A stretch of 64,000 bases of DNA from assembly GCF_027744825.2 (NCBI RefSeq), contig NC_071334.1:35929937-35993936 (forward strand). Direction: 5' to 3'. Positions 36,001-64,000 of the stretch are shown here, piece by piece (within the stretch, counting starts at the first letter, position 1; every line of letters begins with the position of its first letter). The notes below the pieces were generated by a model, which saw only the letters and a list, made by a program, of their open reading frames with translations, had not been told where the DNA came from and did not search any database. The stretch is from Synchiropus splendidus. Its lineage: Eukaryota; Chordata; Actinopteri; Syngnathiformes; Callionymidae. A program made the translations under genes and the position numbers.

Positions 36001-39000
36001 TGACTTCATTTGTTCATCCAGTTCATTTGTTCATCCGTAGATTCGACGACAAACACATAAGTAGAGCCCGAGTAAAAAAAGTCAACCCTTATAAAATACA
36101 GGCACCCTCGTCCCTCTGTCACATGACAAGACCGATCATGCCCTGCCCCCTCCCCGTCGCATAAGCTCCACATAGTTGATACTCCTTACACACATCTTGA
36201 TACCACTTCAACAGAATTTGAAATTCGTGACTGGCTTATCAATTCCTTTTTTTTTGTTCAATAAAAGCTGTGATCCCATGTTTTTAGATAGACGGCTGTC
36301 CAAAAGATCTAAAAGTGAACAATGACACAAACGTTATCAAGCATACTAGTGGTTAAAAGCTGACCATTTGTTTCATTAAGAATGACAAGTAACTCATGTT
36401 AAAAAAAAATGGAAAAAAAAACAACCCAAAAGCTTCAATGACCATTTTGGGCCGTAATCGCCCATTTTACTGAACAGAGGAATTACACGCAGGTGATTTC
36501 TGCGCACTGTGATGTACAGCTACTTATCAGAGCGAGAGCTTGTAAAAATGAGGCTAGCAAAGTAATTAAAACATAGACGGCAAGATGCATTATTCTACAG
36601 GTGACAGAAGGAAGCCAGAGACCTCCAAAACTCATCCCTGTCAGTTGCAGACTGAACTGGTCTTTGCTCACATAGCACCTTTGTTAGCATGCCACATTTG
36701 TGCGAGAACAGTTTTGTCTTTAATAGTTTGTCAGGGCTTGAAATCAACAAAACGAATTCAAAGAAATGAGACAAATGTGGAACCACATCTCCTATTTCAC
36801 AAAATGAGGTGATTAATAAACCAATTGGGAAAGACTTCTGGTTAAAGTGGTACCCAGGTGTTTCATGTAGTCAAGACTCCACTGACCCTGTTTTCTGGTG
36901 ACCTACGATGACTTTCTTCAAGCTTTAAGGGATCAAAACAAAAGTGTTCATCATCTTTGAGCATCACCAGACGTTTTTGGGAAAAGTGAAACCAGGCTGG
37001 AATACAAGGAAAAGTTGTTCAAATTAGAAGAGAAAGATGGATATTGCATGTAAATATTGTATAAAATCCTAAAAAAGACAGTTTTAGGTAACCAAGTACT
37101 GAAGTCGTCACAGCCAAAAGTGCAGAGGTCCATAAATAAAACTGTGGAGACAGTGGAGCTTCACTCGGGTCCCCCTGCAATCCCCCAACACCACTACAGG
37201 GGGGGCTGGATGAGTGTCACGAGTTCAAAGTTCATGAACTAGGTGTTCCCAGAGACGACAGGACGAGGAGGGCGTCGCAGAGTTCATTCTCATCTGTCGC
37301 AGCCTGAAGTTTTGGTGACGAGAGGCACAGAGAGAGAATGGAAAAGGGCTAGAAGTGGGTGGGGTTACTGTAGGGCACGTAAGGTGACGGGTATTCAGGT
37401 CCAGGTACGAGTCCATTCCAGATGGTTTGTCTCAATAAGCGGGCAAACATGGGTTAAAGCTGGAGGAGACAAAAAGGGGTCTCACCGGGTCTTCACAACT
37501 TATGACTGACATGTGCAGTTTTGACTTGTGATGACAAGATTGGATTAAAAAACTAGCCAGCAGTGAGGAGCAGAGAAACTGTGACTGACATGCCAACATT
37601 CCATCAGGAAATCATTTGGGGGATACATTTGTTTTCAGGAGTTACTTTTTCTTCTTCTGTTTTGGGCCATTGACGTCCAAGATGAGCACACAAGGAATCT
37701 TATCATGCGGTGATTAAACATCATTTGGCATCAACTGGAGAAGAAGAGCTGTTTTAGATACACAGGTGCATCATGACTGGATTAGATCAAAGTTTTCTTA
37801 AATGACTTTTAATTCACCTCAAATGTGTCATTTTTTTCGAGCAAATGTTTTGTTGCATGTCAAGTAGCTGCTTTGCCCTTGAATTAGTTTCAACAGAGAC
37901 GTTTAAAAAATGTGAGGCCTTATTACACCGATATCATTATCTTTATCTTAACGTATGTTAAATGCCTTGGGAATTATTTTATCTAAAAAAATGGCCATAA
38001 CCTGGCCCAACCATTTCAGTACAACCATTGAATAGAAAAGCTGCCAGGAAAACAGCAACTCATTTTCATGGAATCGTTTGATCAAAAAAAAAAAAAAAAA
38101 AAATCGATCAGCTTTTACTCTCCAGTGAATGCTAAACACTTGAGGGCTCTAAGACAGAGTCACCACAGTTCAGCGCAGACAATGAAGCCTAGAAATCCTA
38201 CCATCATTTGTTGAACATGAGCTTCAATGGGAGCTACTAAAGCTGGACCAACTATGTGAGACCAAACAAACTGACTTGAGGAGGATTCAATAGCTTATTC
38301 TTCAGCTTCATGATTCTTGTGAGCAGTGGAAGAGTATTTCAAACCTCAGGTTTAAACTAGGGCTGCACAATTGATGTGTAAAGACAGTGAGCGTGTGTCA
38401 CGGTAACATCCGGCAAGAAAGCAATTGTTGTGCTTGGACACCCCACACCACTGCAAGAGTCACAAAGGTGCCTTAAAAAGTCAGATCAAAGGAGAAAGGT
38501 GAATAACACCAACATGACATCACCTGACAATGGACCTGACAAGTCTTGTTGATGCACACCGTCAACAACATTGAGACAGGATGGTGCCGATCTACAACAC
38601 GTGCCACAACTAACTATGCATTTCCTTATCAACGGAAAGCACAATTATAATTAATTCTGTGTTTCTGTGTGTGTTAATTCTTATGAATTACGATTCAAGT
38701 TCTCTGCTTCTTTCCCAAAGTTGTTGACTGTGTATGTCCTTCTGTGTGTCTAACTGAATTCATATTATTGCTAAGGTCCACATCAAACCCCAGCACAGCT
38801 TTTCCACCATCATTACACAACAATTATCAGACTGCATTTTCTGAAGCTGCAAGCTGCTCTCCCCCACACATCCTTCCATAATCTCATCAGATGTACGAGG
38901 CTGAGGGTTTCATTCTGGAACTGCAGTGCAAAACAATCCTGTTTAAAATAGGTGGAAGTAATGGAGGTCTTGATTTATGGTCATTTGGAACCAGTTATAT

Positions 39001-39200
39001 TGAGTATGAATGCTTCTGTCAATGGAACAAAGCTCATTGTGCAGCCCCAGTTCAAGCCAGAAGCCACCACAGTTGCCCCTTAAACAATATTTGGACCAAC
39101 GTGACGCCTAGAACCCAGAGCTCAAGCTGAACACATTGAGACGCTGATAAAGGTCAACACAAGGAAATGGAAGCCTTTGAGACAATACTGGATACTCAAT
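33051..39200. other. Convergent intergenic region between acsbg2 and mllt1
   Basis: No supportable gene. A stretch at about 33,949-34,493 starts AGAGGTGGAAGAAGTAC and ends with a loosely inverted AGTACAAATACTT-type sequence, resembling a common teleost non-autonomous element. Poly-T/poly-A runs occur at 33,117 and 38,083. The mllt1 3' UTR may extend into the right part. Confidence 0.5.
33949..34493. mobile_element. Possible non-autonomous element (AGAGGTGGAAGAAGTAC type)
   Basis: The left end matches a frequent teleost repeat start. The right end, read on the minus strand, has GGTGGAGTATTACTGAGTACAAATACTT, a partial inverted counterpart. Weakly supported and highly diverged. Confidence 0.35.
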
Positions 39201-40343
39201 TAACACTAGCCGGTGTTCGTGGTGGTGGCGGGGGTTTCAATCAGCATGACCATGGCTCACCCCCCCACGCTGCAAGCTGCAGAAAGGCACTAGAGTGGGG
39301 CTGTAGCTCACCACAGAAAAGTAAAAGCGATATACATTCATAGCTCATCATTACTGTAATTTGGGAATAAATACACAAATGCACTCGTAGAAAAATAAAA
39401 AAGCATGGCCCCTTTTTTCTTTTCCTTTTTTGGATTCTGGGAGACAAGTATGGCTACTTTTTCACGGTTATTTTGTGTAAACCATGAGAAGGCAATTTAG
39501 GAGCAATCCTCCACCACGTCTGCCGCGAGCCCTTTCATGCACAGCGGTATGAATTAGGGAGGAGGGATGGAGCTGAGTAAGGACGGGGGCTCTGTGGGAA
39601 GATTGGGAGCAGAATACGTTAGGGGTGGGGGGTCGTTGTTAAGAGGTCAGGGCTCAACTTTCAGTGCGAGGAAGTGAAGGGGGAAAACTCAGATGTGACG
39701 GCGACAGGGAAACTTAATCCCAACACATCGACATGCACACGTCTCGGTGTCGTTCTTACAGTGTTACGAGCGAGGGTGACACGCGTGCGCGTTGAAGGAG
39801 GACAAATGAAAACCTGAGCTCGTGCTCAGGCTCCAGAGAGGAATCAGAAACTACAGCATTATACACCTCGCACACACACAAAAAAGGAAAATGTAGGGGA
39901 GAAATGAGCTCCAGCTGACAGTACAGGAAGGGAACTGGAGTGTTCTGCCGAGTAAGGAGTGTGTGTGAGTGTGTGAATGAGTAAGAGAGGAGGGAGGAGG
40001 CATTGGGTTTGTAAGAGGAGCAGCACGAGTGCAGGAGGGCAAAGGAGGGGAAGTGGGTGCATTCCACAGCTCGCCACAAAAAAAAAAAAAAAGATGTATA
40101 GAGGAATCTTGTTGCTCTTCTGCTGCCTTCCTCCACAAACTTAGTCCCCCTCCAATTCCTCTTCTACAGTTTCCTGATGCTCCCCGTGTGTGTCTTTATG
40201 TGTGCTTGAGTGTGTTTGATGTTTCAGTAAGGCTCGTGAGAAATCAAAGCGACAGACGCAGCAGCTCGCCGCCTCCCAGGCGTCGCGAGTTGACCTACGC
40301 TGCTGCTACTGCCGCCTACGTGCCACCGCAGCTCCGCTTCTTG
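39201..40343 (-). other. mllt1: Probable mllt1 3' UTR
   Basis: Sequence directly downstream of the mllt1 stop codon on the minus strand. It is comparatively CpG-containing and purine/pyrimidine biased. No clear minus-strand AATAAA with a GT-rich downstream element could be fixed, so the end is unknown. Open frames through the polypurine parts are composition artefacts. Confidence 0.4.
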
Positions 40344-58384
<18,041 letters not shown>

Positions 58385-58720
58385 GTTGCCTTGGTTTCAG
58401 TGATTGTTGTATTTATTTACAGCGGTGTTTGTGGAGCGTCTCTCCAGCCTCGGCTCCTCATTGTGTGTCAATCCAGCCGAGAAGCGGAAGGCAGACGGCT
58501 CCCCTCCCCGTGCAGACAGCCGCTGGCAGGCTACCCAAAACAGAAAGCTCCCTCGACCAATCACAATGCTGGAATTTCAAGCACGCTTGAAAACGGCCTA
58601 TCTGTGCGCGGTGCAGGCGGGCTATAGTGTAAACTGCAAATACAATTAAAGCATTTCTGGAGGTATTCTCGAGTGACAGCCGCGGAGTCCCAATGGCCTC
58701 CGCTCGGTTTCAATTGTAAA

Positions 58721-61700
58721 ATGCACACGACGGCGAGTCATGAATCCGCATTTTATTGCTCAGACTTACATTGAGGTGACTGACGACCATAAAAAAAAAT
58801 GTGTTTGGCTATTGCCCCAAAGCTTGATGAAACGTAGCGGTTGGATTTTATAAGGTTAATTTTGGGAGGACGCCCCGGGGCAGACCCAGGACATGGTTTG
58901 AAGTTGATGCCTTTAAATTGGCCTGGGAACATCTCTGTGTCGCCCCAGGTGACCAGCACCTGTGGAGAAGGCCTCTTTGTTTAAGGCCCACACAACCCAA
59001 ATATAGATAGAATAGGCTACAATGTAGAACCCTCAACATATCAGTAGGCAATAGCTTGGGTCATACTCCAAGTCAGAGTGAGGAGCTGTCTTGCCCAGAA
59101 ACTGAGGCGAGAAACTAGAACCGCAAGTCCATTACTGGAACTCGTGTTGGTTTTTGTATGATCAGGATGCAAGTCTGCTCTCCAAGAATCCCACTCTCTC
59201 TCACCAAAACTGCCCTGTTTTCAATTCCAGAGCCTACATCTCATAAAAATGATGTACGACTTCAGTTTTTTTTTACTGCCCGAAAGAGACCCACAGCTCC
59301 AGTCACTCCGGTGCCTGACTTTGATGTGAGATTATCTGGACCCCAAGACAGCCAAAAAGGTCACCACTCTCTCACTTTGGGGTACCTTCTCCTCCGACCG
59401 CTTGTCAATCAAACCCCTCCACATAGGCTTTTAGAAAAAAGGCTGTCGAGGACTTATATTAAGATGTCAACCTTTTAATTCTTCCTTTCACTGTTGGACA
59501 AAGGCAGAATAAACCTCTTACATACACAGCTTTGCATTAATATATCATCTCATAATACAGAGAACGTCTTCCACGCATGTCTGTTAATCTGGCACGACTT
59601 TATTACAGGTCTGTTGACCGTAACATTGTATCATCAGACATTATTCATGATAAATAGATAAAAGAATAAAATACAAAGAAAACAAAAAAAAAGAAAAAAA
59701 AATGAAACTGCCACCCGCTCCATGTACAATTTCTCCCTTTAGGGGCTGTCATAGAATTACACAGGTGGTTTTTTCATTTTGTGACTTTTACTAATAAAGT
59801 AGATTATTTTAAACTCACTCCGTGGCAAATTGTTGCTTCATCTTCATGTTGTTTTTATTCGTAAGTTATAATATATTCATTTGCAGTTTTACTGACTCTT
59901 GACTTATTTAACTCCAACATGCTATTTTTTCCATGGTTATATTTTCTTCAAATAAATGTCACAATTTTGCCTCATTTGCCTCATGCCTCATTGTGGCAGC
60001 TATAATACTGCACAGTCTCTCTGACACCTTTCACAGCAAAAATAAAACTCAAATTCTAGAAATGCATGTAACGTGATCTTACATTTTTGTATAATAAATT
60101 ATATATGATTCAATACCTTTTCAGCATTTGGAATGTCAAAAGGTTATAGGTATAGGTGCTTTTCCTTGTTGTAAGAGTTGTCTACAGTGTTAGCAAGTGC
60201 GAAAGAACAATGTTTCATTCATTTATTTTAGCTGCAATTCATTTTGAAAATAAACCGGGTCAATATTTCATCTTCTTCCTGATTTGTTCACAAACAGATT
60301 TTCATTATGGTAACAGTGCTGAGGACGTTCAAGGAAGCCATTCAAAGGCTCATGGTCCCGATAGTGTATTACTTCCACCGCCATGCCACTGACTTCATGG
60401 AGTGACTTTTGTTCTGTGGTTCTACATTTTCCTGGGAGATGAGGAAGCATGTTTTTGACTATGACACTAAGAAGGCTCAGTGGATTAAGTTTGTTTTTCA
60501 AGTAGCAGTCAGTAGCATCAGTAAGTGGCTCTTAGGATGCTGAAAACATTTTGCAACAGACAGTTTCACCGACTATCTTAAATGTAGGTAATGAAGGAAA
60601 AACCTCCACCAATATTTTAAATGGTGAGTGATATTTACTTTCAATATTGAACATTGGCTGTCAATAGCTCCAATTTTTATTAATCACACTGACTCGTGAT
60701 TACAGGCAAATCACTCATTTTGTTTTTGTTCAAAATGTTTGAAGACACAACACGATAGTGGCCCAATATCAAGGTTATCTGAACATTTGGCTTTCAAGTT
60801 ATTTTACAAACACAGGCAAAAACATAACTAAATACATCAATAAATTTGGTTCATTTTTTATGATTACCAGCAAATGTATTACTATTATTTCTTTTTTGGC
60901 ATTGAGGTCTATAAACTGTTATGATCTTCAGCATGGATTTGCTCTTTGGTTGGGTGACTCTCGATATGTGCCACTGCATTCCAGCACACAGCAGAGCACT
61001 GGGAAGGGAGTCAGAAATTGTAACCAATCAATGCAACAAGAACACATTTATATGTTTTACGTGAAAAAGACACAGTGACAGCATGTATGTTTATGCTCAG
61101 TTCAGAGAGAAAGAGTTTTAGGAATCATGGGGCTCCAAGCTCAGTTTTGGTCGACAGATGGTTTTGATCTCTAAAGCACAGCACAGCAAGCTAGAGGGGA
61201 GCTCACATGAACAGAGGCTCAACTAAGTTGTACATTATGGAGAAAAAATGATGCTTCTGTTCAACTATGGACACAAAAAGTACAGCATGTCAATAAATGA
61301 GTGCTGTTTAGACTATCCACGAGCCTGGTGGAGTTAACTGACTACAATAAATGGTCAAAAGAAAGAAATTTGGGAAAGACTTCAAAATCTCATACAGTAT
61401 ATAAAATCAGTACAGGATGGCTGAAACCAGAGTGGAAACAAGCTTGCGTGCTGGCAGCCTGACCCCCTCTTGACACATGAGAAGCCTTCTGGAGTCGAGA
61501 CCAGCCGAGGTTTATGAGGGAATTCATGACACAGATCATTATACGCTTGGTGGTAGAGGGCAAGTGCAGAAAAATTGAGCTTTTATTCTGTACATTTGTC
61601 ACACAGGAAGTGAAAACAAAATGTCACAAGATTTCCAAGTCACGGTCAAGAGTGCCAACTGATTCATCATTCATTGATCTCTCAAATCAACAAATTCATA

Positions 61701-62643
61701 CTTCCTAGACGGATGAAAGGTGAATTAATCTCCACGGAAGTTACACACGCAAAACAGATTTGGCTTCATGGCTGATATTTCCTATCAGTGTGGCTCCAGT
61801 CAGCATTCCTTGTGTAGGAAGAGTAAACAACTCCTGAATAGGAAACTGTCCAGATAAATGTGCAATGAATGAATGTTATCTCAAAACACTCTCTCACACA
61901 CGAACAAGCCCCTGTTGGTTACTTCTTTGTTTTCCTCCCATTTTCGTTCTTGAATCACAAAGCCTGACATGATGAAACAATCTGCCAAAGTGAGCTGCAA
62001 ACTTGGGAAAAATGGTAAGATTCAAAAACTAATTACAGGACACACAAATATCTTCTTAAAAATGGACTTTAATTTGAACACACAATTGCTGTCACCAGAG
62101 GTCGCTGTTGAACGTTGTAACAACAGTACTTCAAAATTGATTCATTGTTTAAGTAATCAACGTGACTCTTGGACGTAAATTAGAAAAAAAAGTATATATA
62201 TATATATCATCATCACAAAAATACCATAGCTGCGCTAACTTTTACAATCAAACACAGTGGGATGTCGGACTGAAAACAAGTGCAGCATAAGCTGGAAGAC
62301 AAATATTGTATAAAAACATGTAGGTAGAATAAATAACATATCTGCACTAAAAAATATGAATATTCTCAGTCATTTGCTTTGAACAAATTTTGTTAACCTG
62401 AAACCAGAGAAATGTTTAGGTCTTTTTTTCCCCCACACAATATTATGTGAAACGTGAGCTGGTAAAATCCAGCATGTGAAGGGACAAGATGCTTAGCAGA
62501 TGCTGAACTTGTAAACTCAACAGAACAAAGACACTAGTTAGTTGTCAAGAGACAATGTTGGGTAATGAAAAATTACAGTAGGATAAGTTAAAGTTAGTTG
62601 AGCAAACTCCATTGTCAATGAATTCAACCGCATTAACACTTTT
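58721..62643. other. Intergenic region between mllt1 and acer1
   Basis: Contains a LINE protein relic at about 58.86-58.98 kb and otherwise AT-rich DNA without supportable genes. The right part probably includes the acer1 3' UTR; a minus-strand AATAAA at 61582-61587 is one possible poly(A) signal. Confidence 0.5.
58860..58985 (+). mobile_element. LINE reverse-transcriptase C-terminal relic
   Basis: The words ACGCCCCGGGGCAGACCCAGGACA, then GGCCTGGGAACA and CCCCAGGTGA, follow the familiar end of fish LINE ORF2 (GRPRTRW..LAWERLG.PQ). The reading frame is broken. Confidence 0.5.
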
Positions 62644-63039
62644 TCAGCACTGTTTTCGAGTCTTATGTGTGCTCTTCAGGACAATGTGGGGTATTCCAAT
62701 GGGCCATTTATCACAAGGCCAAAAGTGAAGTCCAGGCAATGAGTAAGGGATCTCATAGTTGGCATCCAAAAAAGCAATGAGTGTGCTGCCATATGCCACC
62801 GCTATGGCAATCAGAATGTGCCTGGAGGGAGTTCCCAAAATCAAGCAGAAGAATATAAGTCGCATGAAGGGAATTTACGAGAACACAGAAGCATGACTCA
62901 CCAGAAACCGTGCAGGTAGCAGAAGTCGACTTTCTTCCAGAAGTTGCAGCCAAAGCGGTCGCTTAGCCAGCAGGAGATGGCCATCACCCACAGACCTATG
63001 GACAGCTTGGCTAGATGGTGCGCCCTCTGGTCAGTGCAA
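62644..63039 (-). CDS. acer1: Alkaline ceramidase, last two coding exons (partial)
   Basis: Multi-pass ER/Golgi membrane amidase hydrolysing ceramide to sphingosine and fatty acid. Exons in transcript order: 63039-62902 and 62821-62644 (stop TGA 62646-62644), joined within a Trp codon in phase. About 104 residues are visible. They contain the two C-terminal membrane segments ([18 protein letters not shown] and [18 protein letters not shown]), the zinc-binding HxxxH motif as LHGFWH, with the second His opening the last exon, and the family ending [18 protein letters not shown]. The N-terminal exons with the first catalytic Glu/Asp/His lie beyond the right edge. acer1 is chosen over acer2 and acer3 by similarity of the C-terminus and by position next to mllt1. 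Confidence 0.88.
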
Positions 63040-64000
63040 CTGAGTGGAAGAGAGAGTAAGTACAGAAGGGAACGGCACAGGAGATGACCTGAGGGATCTC
63101 TTATCCCTGAGATCAGGAGTGGCTGGGGTCGACCCATCATCCGTATACAGCTATTTCTAGAAACTATACTTAGGGCAGGTTGGTTTGAAGTGAAGGTGCA
63201 AGGTTTGCTGGAGATTTGGGTGAAAAACAGCATTCAGTTGGACAAGACACATAAGAAGGTCAAAGTTTTATTTCTGCATCAGAGCGTTGCACAAGTCATG
63301 GTCAGCCAAGTTAATGGAACCCACTAAGGAGCATGGGCTCAATGACACAATGCTCTGTACCTCCACTACTGCCCAGCTGGTCTTCATAGAGCCAGCTTTG
63401 TATATCCGCATGACAATGAGAATATGAATCTATTTTAGGTGATCAGTAAATATGATGATCCTGCCTCATTATAAAACACCTTCCAAATGAATAAAACTCT
63501 GAACCTCATGTTGTCCATCACAAAAATGCAAGCTTATAAGTTGAAATGCAGACATTGAAACGTCTGCATTGATCGTTTCTGCTGCTGTATATGCCTTGGT
63601 GATTTGCATTTGGAATCAGTTGAAAGCCGAGCAAACAAGGTATCTGCCATTTTTATAGTCCTTGTGGCTCTTTCAATGTAAAAGGGAGTATTTCGAGTGA
63701 CTATAACTAAATCTAACTTGGTAAATACACACAGGGTTGTCCCAATACACACCGATACTGGTCTATCTTGCTGTACTTGTACTTGTCTAATACTTGCTCA
63801 TGACAGCACCTGATACCGACTTCAGTGTTCCCTAACTAAATTCCCAGATTCAGTGCATCGTGGGTTTTTACAGGGCTGCCAACTCTCACACAGATGACTG
63901 AGGTCATATACAGTATGGTAGGTAGGTAGACGCACGACTGCACACGTAAACCAGTATCCAGCACCCGGATCTTCGCTATTCCATATCAGCATATGCAGAG
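63040..64000 (-). other. acer1: acer1 intron (partial)
   Basis: Runs from the acceptor at 63040 to the window edge. No further ceramidase exon was found. AT-rich, no clear repeat, though TTGTCCCAATACACACCGATACTGG near 63,736 resembles a teleost DNA-transposon terminal region. Confidence 0.6.

Overview
The window is nuclear DNA of a bony fish, almost certainly a teleost. It holds intron-bearing vertebrate genes in the order rfx2 (-), acsbg2 (+), mllt1 (-), acer1 (-). This is the order I recall for the human chromosome 19p13.3 block RFX2-ACSBG2-MLLT1-ACER1. Some introns are very short (one is 60 bp), and the non-coding DNA carries Tc1-like, hAT-like and LINE relics typical of teleosts. There are no bacterial features, operons, CRISPR arrays or convincing RNA genes. 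Gene models were built by hand from splice sites, reading phase and remembered vertebrate homologues; every junction inside the acsbg2, mllt1 and rfx2 models keeps the frame.

Layout. 18-7357 (-): eight coding exons for the N-terminal half of RFX2 (activation region and winged-helix DNA-binding domain). The gene runs off the left edge. Its first intron covers about 7.36-16.8 kb, and a CpG-rich promoter/5' UTR region lies at about 16.4-17.4 kb. 17.45-23.4 kb is intergenic and contains a decayed Tc1-like transposon with long inverted repeats. 23,867-32,693 (+): a complete 15-exon acsbg2 gene for a bubblegum-type long-chain acyl-CoA synthetase (754 codons plus stop), with a poly(A) signal at 33,027. 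33.05-about 39 kb: convergent intergenic space. 40,344-58,384 (-): a complete 12-coding-exon mllt1 (ENL) gene, 588 codons, with a YEATS domain, a basic/serine-rich middle and a C-terminal AHD. Its first intron is about 9.4 kb and full of transposon debris; its promoter lies in a CpG-rich stretch at about 57.9-58.7 kb. 62,644-63,039 (-): the last two coding exons of an alkaline ceramidase (acer1 by position), continuing off the right edge.

The genes are functionally independent: a ciliogenic/spermatogenic transcription factor, a fatty-acid activating enzyme, a chromatin reader of the super elongation complex, and a membrane ceramidase. The most interesting regulatory signal is a pair of RFX-type X-box motifs inside rfx2 intron 1, which suggests autoregulation. 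A conditional 130-codon reading frame overlapping the rfx2 start, a long imperfect palindrome in an mllt1 intron, and several recognisable transposon families are also worth a look. I found nothing that amounts to a new multi-gene biological system.
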